Below, one piece after another: positions 25,908-34,452 of a stretch of DNA of 47,807 bases. Where the stretch lies: NCBI RefSeq assembly GCF_900167445.1, contig NZ_FUZT01000026.1:1-47807 (forward strand), in the 5' to 3' direction. The translations under genes and the position numbers were made by a program. Source of the stretch: Maledivibacter halophilus. GTDB lineage: Bacteria; Bacillota; Clostridia; Peptostreptococcales; Caminicellaceae. The notes under the pieces are model-generated. The model was not told the DNA's origin, did no database searches, and saw nothing but the letters and a program-made list of their open reading frames with translations. The stretch's first letter is position 1. Every line of letters starts with the position of its first letter.

Positions 25908-25934
25908 ATAGATGAGATATTGATTAATTTCAAC

Positions 25935-25983
25935 TTGGGGCAATTGCATAATATAGGCCAAGTTAATTATGCAATTTTCTTAG
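25935..25983. repeat. short palindrome of repeat family 1 between pduA and pduB
   Basis: AATTGCATAAT (25940-25950) and ATTATGCAATT (25966-25976) form an 11-bp perfect inverted repeat around TATAGGCCAAGTTA. It looks like a family 1 element reduced to its two ends and would form a stable hairpin in the operon mRNA. Confidence 0.6.
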
Positions 25984-26005
25984 ATAATAACGTGGAGGTG
26001 CAAAA

Positions 26006-26800
26006 ATGCAAGAAGAATTAATGGGAAAGATAATGGAAGAAGTAATGAAAAAACTGGACACTAATGATAAAGACGAAAAGATAGAAACAAAGTCAAAGAC
26101 ATCTAAAAAATATTGTGGGTTAACTGAATTTGTTGGAACAGCTATAGGAGATACCATAGGCCTTGTAATAGCCAATGTAGATTATACTTTACATGAATTC
26201 ATGAAACTAGATAAGAAATACAGATCCATAGGTATTGTTGGTGGACGTACTGGAGCAGGTCCACAAATAATGGCTGCAGACGAAGCAGTGAAAGCAACAA
26301 ATACAGAGATAATTACCATAGAATTACCTAGAGATACAAAGGGTGGAGCAGGTCATGGTTCACTTATTATGTTTGGTGCTGAGGATGTATCCGATGCAAG
26401 AAGGGCAGTAGAAGTAACATTAAAGGAATTAGACAGAACCTTTGGAGATGTTTATGGAAATGAAGCAGGACATCTGGAATTCCAATATACAGCTAGGGCA
26501 AGTTATGCTTGTGAAAAGGCCTTTGGAGCACCAATTGGCAAATCCTTTGGACTAATAGTGGGAGCTCCCGCAGCTATAGGAGTATTAATTGCTGATGTTG
26601 CAGTTAAGGCTGCAAATGTAGATATAATATCATACTCCTCTCCAGCTCAAGGAAGTAGTTTTTCTAATGAGGTGACGTTGGCAGTAAGTGGGGACTCAGG
26701 AGCAGTTAGGCAGTCTGTTATTGCCGCAAGAGAAGTAGGAATAAAAATATTGGCGACTTTAGGAGAAGAGCCTAAGACAGATACTACACCATATATTTAA
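26006..26800 (+). CDS. pduB: microcompartment trimeric shell protein (BMC-T, PduB)
   Basis: 264 aa with two BMC folds in tandem (about 45-145 and 165-258). The start of the first reads GLTEFVGTAIGDTIGLVIANVD and the second SFGLIVGAPAAIGVLIADVAVKAANVD, as in PduB. The first about 40 residues are a separate extension: an amphipathic helix EELMGKIMEEVMKKLD followed by a Lys/Asp-rich linker. In PduB this extension ties the shell to the enzymatic core. GGAGGTG precedes the ATG. Confidence 0.95.
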   Translation: MQEELMGKIMEEVMKKLDTNDKDEKIETKSKTSKKYCGLTEFVGTAIGDTIGLVIANVDYTLHEFMKLDKKYRSIGIVGGRTGAGPQIMAADEAVKATNTEIITIELPRDTKGGAGHGSLIMFGAEDVSDARRAVEVTLKELDRTFGDVYGNEAGHLEFQYTARASYACEKAFGAPIGKSFGLIVGAPAAIGVLIADVAVKAANVDIISYSSPAQGSSFSNEVTLAVSGDSGAVRQSVIAAREVGIKILATLGEEPKTDTTPYI

Positions 26801-26823
26801 TACGCAAAAAGGAGGCGAATATC

Positions 26824-28491
26824 ATGAAGAGGTCAAAACGATTTGAAATATTAGAGAAAAGAGAAGTAAACAAAGATGGTTTTGTAAAGGAATGGCCACA
26901 GGTTGGATTAATAGCCATGAATGGACCTAGCGATCCAAAGCCAAGCATTAAAATAGAAAATGGAAAAATAGTGGAATTAGACGGAAAAGCAAGAAAAGAT
27001 TTTGACATGATAGATATATTTGTTGCTGATTATGCTATAAATTTAGAAAAAGCTGTTGAAGTTATAGGGAAAGATTCAACAGAGCTGGCAAAAATGATTG
27101 TAAGTGTAGATATTCCCAGGGAAGAAATAATTAAATTGACTACAGCTATGACACCAGCCAAGATAGTAGACGTAGTTGAAAAAATGAATGTAGTTGAAAT
27201 GATGATGGCATTACAAAAGATGAGGGCAAGAAAAACACCTTCAAACCAATGCCATGTAACCAATGTAAAGGACAACCCTGTACAGATTGCAGCCGATGCA
27301 GCAGAAGCAGCTTTAAGGGGATTTGATGAAATGGAAACCACAGTTGCCGTTGCAAGGTATGCACCATTAAATGCATTGGCATTATTAACAGGAGCCCAGG
27401 TTGGAAGACCCGGCATACTTACTCAATGTGCTGTAGAGGAGGCAACAGAATTAGAGCTTGGTATGAGGGGACTTACCTGTTATGCAGAAACCGTTTCTGT
27501 ATATGGGACTGAAAGTGTTTTTGTAGATGGAGATGATACTCCATGGTCAAAGGCATTTTTAGCATCTGCTTATGCATCCAGGGGACTTAAGATGAGATTT
27601 ACATCGGGTACTGGTTCAGAAGTATTAATGGGATATGCAGAAGGAAAATCCATGCTTTATCTTGAGGCAAGATGTATATATGTTACCAGGGGAGCAGGAG
27701 TGCAGGGATTACAAAATGGTTCCATTAGCTGTATAGGAGTTCCAGGATCAGTTCCATCGGGAATTAGAGCCGTATTGGCTGAAAATCTTATAACAACAAT
27801 GTTAGATATGGAAGTGGCATCAGGAAACGATCAAACCTTCTCCCATTCTCCAATGAGAAGAACTGCCAGAACCCTTATGCAAATGCTTCCAGGAACAGAC
27901 TTCATTTTCTCAGGATATAGTGCTGTACCTAATTATGACAATATGTTTGCTGGTTCAAATTTCGATGCAGAGGATTTTGATGATTATAATATTATTCAAA
28001 GAGATTTAAAGGTAGATGGAGGACTAAGGCCAGTATCTGAAAAGGAAGTTATAAACATAAGAAATAAGGCAGCTAAGGCAATACAAGCTGTATTTAAAGG
28101 CTTAGGATTACCACAGATAACAGATGAGGAAGTGGAAGCAGCAACCTATGCCCATGGAAGTAAAGATATGCCTAAGAGGGATATGGTAGAAGATATAAAA
28201 GCAGCTGGAGAGATGATGAAAAAGGGAATAACAGGTATAGATGTAGTAAAGGCCCTTTATAAAAATGGATTTGAGGATATATCAGAAAGGGTTCTTAATA
28301 TGCTAAAACAAAGAGTTTCTGGAGATTATCTTCATACATCATCAATAATAGATAGTGATTTTAATGTAATAAGTGCAGTTAATGACTGTAATGATTATAG
28401 GGGACCGGGAACAGGATATAGGTTAAGTGAAGAAAGATGGAACGAGATAAAAGACATTCCAAATGCCAAGAGTCCAGAGGATTTTGAATAG
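26824..28491 (+). CDS. pduC: B12-dependent diol/glycerol dehydratase large subunit
   Basis: 555 aa, the usual length. It catalyses coenzyme-B12-dependent dehydration of 1,2-propanediol to propanal (or glycerol to 3-hydroxypropanal). Typical segments are MKRSKRFEILEKREVNKDGF at the start, EWPQVGLIAMNGPSDPKPS, RARKTPSNQCHVTNVKDNPVQIAADAAEAALRG, GTEVSVYGTE-like substrate region VYGTESVFVDGDDTPWSK, and CIGVPGSVPSGIR. It sits in order with subunits D and E. Diol versus glycerol preference cannot be decided by eye. GGAGG precedes the ATG. Confidence 0.96.
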   Translation: MKRSKRFEILEKREVNKDGFVKEWPQVGLIAMNGPSDPKPSIKIENGKIVELDGKARKDFDMIDIFVADYAINLEKAVEVIGKDSTELAKMIVSVDIPREEIIKLTTAMTPAKIVDVVEKMNVVEMMMALQKMRARKTPSNQCHVTNVKDNPVQIAADAAEAALRGFDEMETTVAVARYAPLNALALLTGAQVGRPGILTQCAVEEATELELGMRGLTCYAETVSVYGTESVFVDGDDTPWSKAFLASAYASRGLKMRFTSGTGSEVLMGYAEGKSMLYLEARCIYVTRGAGVQGLQNGSISCIGVPGSVPSGIRAVLAENLITTMLDMEVASGNDQTFSHSPMRRTARTLMQMLPGTDFIFSGYSAVPNYDNMFAGSNFDAEDFDDYNIIQRDLKVDGGLRPVSEKEVINIRNKAAKAIQAVFKGLGLPQITDEEVEAATYAHGSKDMPKRDMVEDIKAAGEMMKKGITGIDVVKALYKNGFEDISERVLNMLKQRVSGDYLHTSSIIDSDFNVISAVNDCNDYRGPGTGYRLSEERWNEIKDIPNAKSPEDFE

Positions 28492-28520
28492 ATATAAAGA
28501 GGTTGAGAGGAGGTAAAATA

Positions 28521-29180
28521 ATGGCTGTCAATGAAAAAATTATTAAAGAGATAGTAAATGAAGTTTTGAAGAGTTTAAATAATAAAGATAATGACTCATC
28601 AAATTTTAAAAGCAAAACAGAAGAGAATTTCAATAATAGATTTAAGCTTGAAGTCCTTGGGGAAGCAAAAAAAGGTACTAGAAGTGACGAGGTAGTGATA
28701 GGAATTGCTCCAGCCTTTGGAATATATCAGACTAAAACCATAAACAAATTACCCCATGAAAAGGTACTTAGGGAATTGATTGCTGGGATAGAAGAAGAGG
28801 GCTTAAATGCCCGTATAGTAAGGGTTAAAAGAACTTCTGATGTTTCATTTATAGGGTTGGATGCAGCTAAATTAAGTGGTTCAGGAATAGGAATAGGACT
28901 GCAGTCTAAGGGAACTATTATTATTCATCAAAAAGATTTATTTCCGTTAACTAATTTGGAGTTATTTCCTCAAGCACCGGTAATCAATTTAGATATATAT
29001 AGAGCTATAGGTAAAAATGCAGCTAAATATGCCAAGGGTGAATCTCCAAATCCGGTGGCTACGATTAATGATCAGATGGCTAGGCCAAAATATCAGGCTA
29101 TAGCAGCACTTTTACACATAAAGGAAACAGAACATGTAGATAAAAATGCTAAAAGTGAAGAGTTAAAGTTTGAAATTTAA
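28521..29180 (+). CDS. pduD: diol dehydratase medium subunit with encapsulation helix
   Basis: 219 aa from ATG 28521, preceded by GAGGAGG at 7 nt; the in-frame TTG 28503 is upstream of that site. Residues 4-20 form an amphipathic helix (EKIIKEIVNEVLKSLN), equivalent to the known PduD encapsulation tag, followed by a polar linker rich in Asn/Ser/Lys to about 40. The catalytic part has DEVVIGIAPAFGIYQTKTIN, LRELIAGIEEEGLNARIVRV and SKGTIIIHQKDLFPLTNLEL, as in PduD. Confidence 0.95.
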   Translation: MAVNEKIIKEIVNEVLKSLNNKDNDSSNFKSKTEENFNNRFKLEVLGEAKKGTRSDEVVIGIAPAFGIYQTKTINKLPHEKVLRELIAGIEEEGLNARIVRVKRTSDVSFIGLDAAKLSGSGIGIGLQSKGTIIIHQKDLFPLTNLELFPQAPVINLDIYRAIGKNAAKYAKGESPNPVATINDQMARPKYQAIAALLHIKETEHVDKNAKSEELKFEI

Positions 29181-29198
29181 TATTTGGAGGTGAAAATA

Positions 29199-29723
29199 AT
29201 GAATAATGAAAAAATGATAGAGGAAATTGTAAAGGAAGTAATGATGTCAATGGGTGGAGCCATAGATGAGAAAGTAGAGATGAAATCTAGCAGCAAAGGT
29301 TCAAATACAGACATAGACTCTAAAAGAGATTATCCACTGGCGACGAAAAGACCAGAATTAGTTAGAACACCTACAGATAAGAAATTAGATGACATAACAC
29401 TAGATGGAGTACTGGAAGGAAAAATAAATGCCAATGATGTAAGGATATCGCCAGATACATTGGAAATTCAAGCTCAAGTTGCTGAGGGCGTAGGTAGAGA
29501 TGCCTTTGCTAAGAATTTAAGGAGGGCAGCAGAGCTTATAGCTGTACCAGACGATAGAATATTGGAAATATATAATGCCCTTAGACCTAATCGTTCCACT
29601 AAATCAGAGCTTCTAGAAATAGCTGATGAGTTAAAGAATGAATATGGAGCAGTAATAAATGGGAATTTTGTAAAGGAAGCAGCTCATGTATATGAACAAA
29701 GGGGTATGCTCAGAAAAGAATAG
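29199..29723 (+). CDS. pduE: diol dehydratase small subunit
   Basis: 174 aa from ATG 29199 with GGAGGTG at 7 nt; TTG 29184 lies within the site. The first about 18 residues (EKMIEEIVKEVMMSMGG) are again an amphipathic helix like that of PduD. The core has DYPLATKRPELVRTPTDKKL, DITLDGVLEGKINANDVRISP and LRPNRSTKSELLEIADEL, all typical of PduE. It completes the alpha2beta2gamma2 dehydratase. Confidence 0.95.
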   Translation: MNNEKMIEEIVKEVMMSMGGAIDEKVEMKSSSKGSNTDIDSKRDYPLATKRPELVRTPTDKKLDDITLDGVLEGKINANDVRISPDTLEIQAQVAEGVGRDAFAKNLRRAAELIAVPDDRILEIYNALRPNRSTKSELLEIADELKNEYGAVINGNFVKEAAHVYEQRGMLRKE

Positions 29724-29753
29724 TGATCCCATGGCATCTTGGAGGTATTAAAT

Positions 29754-31580
29754 ATGAAATTAATAGCAGGTATAGATATCGGAAATGCCACTACAGAAAC
29801 AGCCATAGCTAAGATTTATAACAAAAATATAGAATTTATAGCCAGTGGAATAGTTAAAACCACAGGCATAAAAGGTACAAAGGAGAATATCCATGGAGTA
29901 TTTGCGTCCCTTAACCAAGCCTTAAAAAAAGGTAAGGTTGATATTAATGATTTAGATTTAGTGAGAATAAACGAAGCAGCTCCAGTAATAGGGGATGTGG
30001 CAATGGAAACTATTACTGAAACTATAATTACTGAATCTACAATGATTGGACATAATCCATCTACACCTGGAGGAGTAGGGCTCGGTGTAGGATATACAGT
30101 AAATATCAAAAGCATAAAAAATATGCAAGAGAAACAACCTTCAATAGTAATAATACCTAGAGATGTAGATTTTTTAGAAGCTTCATCTATTATAAATGAA
30201 GCTATAGAAAATGGAATAGATATACAGGGGGCTATAGTTCAGAGAGATGATGGCGTTCTTATAAATAATAGAATATCTAAGGTTATTCCCATAGTAGATG
30301 AGGTGTCACTAATAGAAAAGGTCCATGAAGGTGTAAAAACAGCCATAGAGGTGGCGCCGGTTGGTGGAGTAGTTGAAGTCCTTTCAAACCCCTTTGGTAT
30401 AGCAACAGAATTTGGACTTGACTCCTATGAAACCAAAATGATAGTTCCCATAGCTAGAGCCCTCATAGGAAATAGGTCTGCTGTGGTAATAAAGACCCCT
30501 AAAGGAGATGTAAAGGAACGAAAAATTCCTTCAGGAAAGATAAATGTATTTGGAAAAAAGAGAAAAATGAATGTAGATGTGGATGAAGGTGCATCGGTAA
30601 TCATGGATGTCTTAAGGGAATGTAATCCCATAGAAGATATAAAAGGAGAACCGGGAACTAATGCCGGGGGAATGCTGGAGAAAGTAAGGCAGGTAATGGC
30701 TAATCTTACGAAGAATCATCCTAACAGTATAAAAATACAAGACCTATTGGCAGTAGATACCTATGTCCCACAAAAAGTAAAGGGAGGACTTGCGGGAGAG
30801 TTTTCCATGGAAAATGCAGTGGGAATTGCAGCAATGGTTAAATCTGATAGGCTTCAGATGCAGATGATAGCAGATGAATTAGAAAAAGAGATAGGAATTA
30901 AAGTAGAGGTTGGTGGAATAGAAGCAGATATGGCCATAAGGGGAGCTCTTACCACACCGGGAAGCAATACTCCATTGGCAATATTGGATATGGGAGCGGG
31001 ATCAACCGATGCATCTTTAATAAGTAAAGATAGAGAAATAAAGTCTATGCATTTGGCTGGTGCTGGAAATATGGTAACTATGCTTATAAATACTGAATTG
31101 GGCTTAGAAGATAAGGACTTAGCTGAAGATATTAAAAAATACCCCCTTGCTAAAGTAGAAAGTCTTTTCCATATAAGACATGAAGACGGATCCGTTGAAT
31201 TTTTTCAGGACCAATTGGATCCCAAGGTTTTTGCCAGGATAGTAATATTGAAGGAAGGAAATATGATTCCCATACCTGTAAATGAATCCTTAGAAAAGAT
31301 AAGAATGGTCAGAAGGAATTCGAAGAAAAAAGTATTTGTAACCAATGCCATAAGAGCCCTTAAGATGGTAAGCACGACAGGAAATATAAGGGATATTGAT
31401 TATGTGGTACTATTGGGAGGTTCTGCCCTGGACTTTGAAATTCCTCAATTAGTTACCGACAGATTAGCTCAATATGGAATAGTATCGGGAAGGGCTAATA
31501 TAAGGGGGATAGAAGGTCCAAGGAATGCAGTGGCTACAGGATTGGTATTATCCTATGGGGAAGTGAAGAAAAATGAATAA
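29754..31580 (+). CDS. pduG: diol dehydratase reactivase large subunit
   Basis: 608 aa from ATG 29754 (TTGGAGG upstream; the TTG 29739 is in the site). It is an actin/Hsp70-like ATPase that swaps damaged cobalamin out of the dehydratase. MKLIAGIDIGNATTETAIA is the N-terminal phosphate loop, NEAAPVIGDVAMETITETIITESTMIGHNPSTPGG the swivelling domain signature, and AILDMGAGSTDASLI the second phosphate site. VVLLGGSALDFEIPQL is the adenosine region. It overlaps pduH by 8 nt. Confidence 0.95.
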   Translation: MKLIAGIDIGNATTETAIAKIYNKNIEFIASGIVKTTGIKGTKENIHGVFASLNQALKKGKVDINDLDLVRINEAAPVIGDVAMETITETIITESTMIGHNPSTPGGVGLGVGYTVNIKSIKNMQEKQPSIVIIPRDVDFLEASSIINEAIENGIDIQGAIVQRDDGVLINNRISKVIPIVDEVSLIEKVHEGVKTAIEVAPVGGVVEVLSNPFGIATEFGLDSYETKMIVPIARALIGNRSAVVIKTPKGDVKERKIPSGKINVFGKKRKMNVDVDEGASVIMDVLRECNPIEDIKGEPGTNAGGMLEKVRQVMANLTKNHPNSIKIQDLLAVDTYVPQKVKGGLAGEFSMENAVGIAAMVKSDRLQMQMIADELEKEIGIKVEVGGIEADMAIRGALTTPGSNTPLAILDMGAGSTDASLISKDREIKSMHLAGAGNMVTMLINTELGLEDKDLAEDIKKYPLAKVESLFHIRHEDGSVEFFQDQLDPKVFARIVILKEGNMIPIPVNESLEKIRMVRRNSKKKVFVTNAIRALKMVSTTGNIRDIDYVVLLGGSALDFEIPQLVTDRLAQYGIVSGRANIRGIEGPRNAVATGLVLSYGEVKKNE

Positions 31581-32064
31581 TAAACCCAGTATAAATATAT
31601 ATTATTCAAATCTCATAAAGGATCATTCTTTATATACCCAATTACTATGGGGAATAGAAGAAGAAGGACTTCCTTATCAGTGTGTATCTAAGGAACTTAA
31701 TAATGCCCTGGAGCTGGCCTATGCTGCGGCAGAAAGTTCAAGATTAAGTGTAGGTATAGGTATAGATAGTACTGGCGATATAATCTTGCATTATCAAAAG
31801 TTAGATAAAGATAAACCTTTATTTAAGATAAATATAGATGAAGGATATGCTAATTTAAGAAAATTAGGAGCCAATAGTGCTAGACTCATAAAGGGAATTC
31901 CTTTTAAATCCTTTGAAGAGAATATAGAATTTCAAGAATATATGAAAGAAGAAAAATTTAAAGTTTTACATGATGTAAAAAACAAGAATACCAAAAAGGA
32001 AAATATAGATCTTAAGAAGATTGTAACAGCAGTGATAGAGAAACTATATGGCGAGGGGGTGTAA
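31573..32064 (+). CDS. pduH: diol dehydratase reactivase small subunit with C-terminal tag
   Basis: 163 aa; PduH is usually about 115-125 aa. The domain up to about 115 has LLWGIEEEGLPYQCVS, LSVGIGIDSTGDIILHYQKL and LRKLGANSARLIKGIPF, typical of the beta subunit of the reactivase. The extra 45 residues form a charged linker (VKNKNTKKENID) and a final amphipathic helix LKKIVTAVIEKLYG, resembling the encapsulation helices of PduD, PduE and PduP but placed at the C-terminus. The ATG overlaps the pduG stop by 8 nt. Confidence 0.9.
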   Translation: MNNKPSINIYYSNLIKDHSLYTQLLWGIEEEGLPYQCVSKELNNALELAYAAAESSRLSVGIGIDSTGDIILHYQKLDKDKPLFKINIDEGYANLRKLGANSARLIKGIPFKSFEENIEFQEYMKEEKFKVLHDVKNKNTKKENIDLKKIVTAVIEKLYGEGV

Positions 32065-32067
32065 TAT

Positions 32068-32622
32068 TTGTATAAATTTGCACTAGGTATGATAGAAACG
32101 GTTGGCTTAGCAGCAGGAATAGAAGCCGCCGATACAGCAGTAAAATCTGCAAATATCAGGCTTTTAGGATATGAGCTTACAAGAGGTGGCGGTCTTGTAA
32201 CGATTAAAATTGCAGGAGATGTAGGAGCTGTAAAGGCTGCAGTAGAGGCTGGCAGTATGGCTGCTGCAAAAGTTAATAAAGTATGGAGTAAACATATTAT
32301 ACCTAGACCCCATGAAGAAATACAATGTCTGATTGAAAGCACTCAGACTGTTGGATTATATAGTGGTATAAAGGAAGAAGAAAAGAATGAGAAACAAGAG
32401 AATAAAGAAAAAGAAAGTGAAGAAGAACAAAATAAAGAAACTAAAAAAGAAGAGGAAAAACCAAAAGAAATAGAGGCCATTAATTTAAAAGAAATTAAGA
32501 AGGAAGAAAGCCAAGAGGAAAAGGAAAAATTAGAAGAAGATGTATGCAACCTTTGTAGGGATCCAAAATGTCCTAGAAAAAAGGGAGAGGCTAGATCACT
32601 TTGTATACACAATCAAAAATAA
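32068..32622 (+). CDS. pduK: microcompartment shell protein with cysteine-rich C-terminal extension (PduK-like)
   Basis: 184 aa; TTG start with GAGGGGGTG 6 nt upstream. Residues 1-95 are a BMC domain (LGMIETVGLAAGIEAADTAVKSANI; pore region LTRGGGLVTIKI). Residues about 110-160 are almost only Glu, Lys and Asn/Gln, a flexible charged linker. The end carries CNLCRDPKCPRKKGEARSLC, a four-cysteine motif (C-x2-C-x4-C-x10-C) seen in PduK and thought to hold a metal or Fe-S centre. It is three nt after pduH. Confidence 0.9.
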   Translation: MYKFALGMIETVGLAAGIEAADTAVKSANIRLLGYELTRGGGLVTIKIAGDVGAVKAAVEAGSMAAAKVNKVWSKHIIPRPHEEIQCLIESTQTVGLYSGIKEEEKNEKQENKEKESEEEQNKETKKEEEKPKEIEAINLKEIKKEESQEEKEKLEEDVCNLCRDPKCPRKKGEARSLCIHNQK

Positions 32623-32637
32623 GAGGAGGAATTAATA

Positions 32638-32919
32638 ATGGGTGAAGCATTAGGAATGATAGAGACAAAAGGATTGGTAGGAGCAATAGAAGCAGCTGAC
32701 GCAATGACAAAATCAGCAAATGTGACATTAATAGGATATGAAAAAATAGGTTCAGGATTAGTTACAGTAATGGTAAGGGGAGATGTGGGAGCCGTAAAGG
32801 CATCTACTGACGCAGGGGCTTCTGCAGCACAGAGAGTTGGAGAATTGGTATCTGTACATGTAATTCCAAGACCACATATGGATACAGAAAAAATCTTGCC
32901 AAAGGTTGATAAAAAATAA
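32638..32919 (+). CDS. microcompartment hexameric shell protein (BMC-H, PduJ/PduA-like)
   Basis: 93 aa, differing from the shell protein at 25635 mainly at the ends and a few sites (GAIEAADAMTKSANVTL versus ASVEAADAMVKAANVKL). The pore loop KIGSG is unchanged. It is the likely PduJ partner. GAGGAGG precedes the ATG, 15 nt after pduK. Confidence 0.95.
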   Translation: MGEALGMIETKGLVGAIEAADAMTKSANVTLIGYEKIGSGLVTVMVRGDVGAVKASTDAGASAAQRVGELVSVHVIPRPHMDTEKILPKVDKK

Positions 32920-32954
32920 AACTAATTGGATTGTAAATATAGGGAGAGAGTTTT

Positions 32955-33596
32955 ATGATACAAATTGATAAAGCACTAATTGAAAAAATAACAGAAGAAG
33001 TGAAAAGACAGATAAAAAAATATGAAACAGGTATCCCTGTAGGTGTATCCAATAGACATATACATCTTAGCCACGAAGATTTGTATAAATTGTTTGGAAA
33101 TGGATATGAGCTGACCAAATATAAAGATTTGAGTCAGCCCGGACAATTTGCTGCCAAAGAAACAGTATCTATAGAAGGGCCTAAGGGTAGTTTTAAAAAG
33201 GTCAGAATATTAGGCCCTGTGAGAAAAGATACCCAGATAGAAATATCTGTATCTGATGGATTCAAATTAGGAATAACTCCCATTGTCAGAGAGTCTGGAA
33301 ATATTGGAGATACACCGGGAGTGATTATAAAAGGTCCTAAAGGAAGGATTGTAAAAAATAAGGGAGTAATAGCTGCCCTAAGACATATTCACATGCCAGT
33401 AGATTATGCTAGGGAGCATGGATTTAATAATGGTGATATGGTAACAGTGATAACAGAAGGTATAAGGAAGACAGCTTTTTATAATGTACTCATAAGAGTT
33501 TCTGATAAATACAATCTAGAAATGCATATAGATATGGATGAAGCAAATTCTTCAGGTCTGAAAAATGGTGATAGAGTAGAGATAGTCAAAAAATAA
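32955..33596 (+). CDS. pduL: phosphate propanoyltransferase
   Basis: 213 aa. PduL converts acyl-CoA and phosphate to acyl-phosphate and CoA. The two zinc-histidine motifs are SNRHIHLSHEDL (about residue 33) and ALRHIHMPVDYAREHG (about 148). GNIGDTPGVIIKGPKGRI is characteristic. Residues 4-20 (DKALIEKITEEVKRQI) form an N-terminal amphipathic helix like the known PduL encapsulation peptide. GGGAGAG precedes the ATG. Confidence 0.95.
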   Translation: MIQIDKALIEKITEEVKRQIKKYETGIPVGVSNRHIHLSHEDLYKLFGNGYELTKYKDLSQPGQFAAKETVSIEGPKGSFKKVRILGPVRKDTQIEISVSDGFKLGITPIVRESGNIGDTPGVIIKGPKGRIVKNKGVIAALRHIHMPVDYAREHGFNNGDMVTVITEGIRKTAFYNVLIRVSDKYNLEMHIDMDEANSSGLKNGDRVEIVKK

Positions 33597-33609
33597 AGGG
33601 AGTATTTAC

Positions 33610-34452
33610 ATGAATCTTTCAAGTGTAAATGAATACATTGAAAAATTTAATAAATTAATAATAAACAGAGAAAGTCGCCCGAGAAAAGGCAATTTAAAGG
33701 CTGGAGTAGATTTAGGAACAGCTAATATAGTATTGGCTATAGTGGATGAAAAGGGAAATCCAATAGCCGGTGCATCTAGGGAAGCTAAGGTAGTAAAGGA
33801 TGGATTGGTAGTAGACTATGTAAAGGCCATAGATATAGTAAGGGAATTGAAGGGCGAGGTAGAAGATATTTTAGGAGAAGATATAAATGAGGCAGCAGTG
33901 GCTGTTCCACCGGGAACCCAAAAAGGAAATACAAAGGCTATAGCAAATGTAGTTGAATCTGTAGGTATAGAAGTTATAAACATCGTAGATGAACCAACGG
34001 CAGCAGCTTCAGTATTAAAAATTACTGATGGTGCTGTTATAGATGTAGGTGGAGGAACTACTGGTATAAGTGTATTAAAGGATGGCAAGGTAATATATGT
34101 GGCCGATGAACCCACAGGAGGTACCCATATGACCTTGGTTTTAGCAGGGGGATATGGTCTTTCCTTTGATGAAGCTGAAAAATTGAAAAGAGATGTTAAT
34201 AGAGAAAAAGAAGTATTTACTGTAATAAAGCCAGTGGTAGAAAAGATGGCTGATATAGTAAAGAGGCATTTGTCTAATTATCCCGTAGATAAGATATATA
34301 TAGTAGGAGGGGCATGCAGCTTTAGGGATTTTGAAGATGTATTCACGAAATATATAGGAATAGAAAGTATAAAACCAGCAATGCCCCTTTTAGTTACTCC
34401 CTTAGGCATAGCATTAAACTGTAATGGGGAGGGTGAAAATATTGGGTCTTGA
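33610..34452 (+). CDS. eutJ: EutJ-type Hsp70-like ATPase
   Basis: 280 aa, the usual EutJ size. ATPase motifs are AGVDLGTANIVLAIVD (about 27-42), AVPPGTQKGNTKAI, DEPTAAASVL and VIDVGGGTTGISVL (about 143-156), with KIYIVGGACSF near the end. Its role is unproven; it may be a chaperone for the dehydratase or shell assembly. It is common in ethanolamine loci and in diol loci of Clostridia. The next gene starts inside its 3' end. Confidence 0.9.
   Translation: MNLSSVNEYIEKFNKLIINRESRPRKGNLKAGVDLGTANIVLAIVDEKGNPIAGASREAKVVKDGLVVDYVKAIDIVRELKGEVEDILGEDINEAAVAVPPGTQKGNTKAIANVVESVGIEVINIVDEPTAAASVLKITDGAVIDVGGGTTGISVLKDGKVIYVADEPTGGTHMTLVLAGGYGLSFDEAEKLKRDVNREKEVFTVIKPVVEKMADIVKRHLSNYPVDKIYIVGGACSFRDFEDVFTKYIGIESIKPAMPLLVTPLGIALNCNGEGENIGS

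Noticed and set aside
26784..27416. Several overlapping minus-strand ORFs across pduC
   Set aside because: Shadow frames of a highly conserved gene without ribosome binding sites or family features.
32343..32612. Minus-strand ORF of 89 aa rich in Ser/Phe
   Set aside because: It is the antisense of the Glu/Lys linker of the PduK-like gene and has no ribosome binding site.
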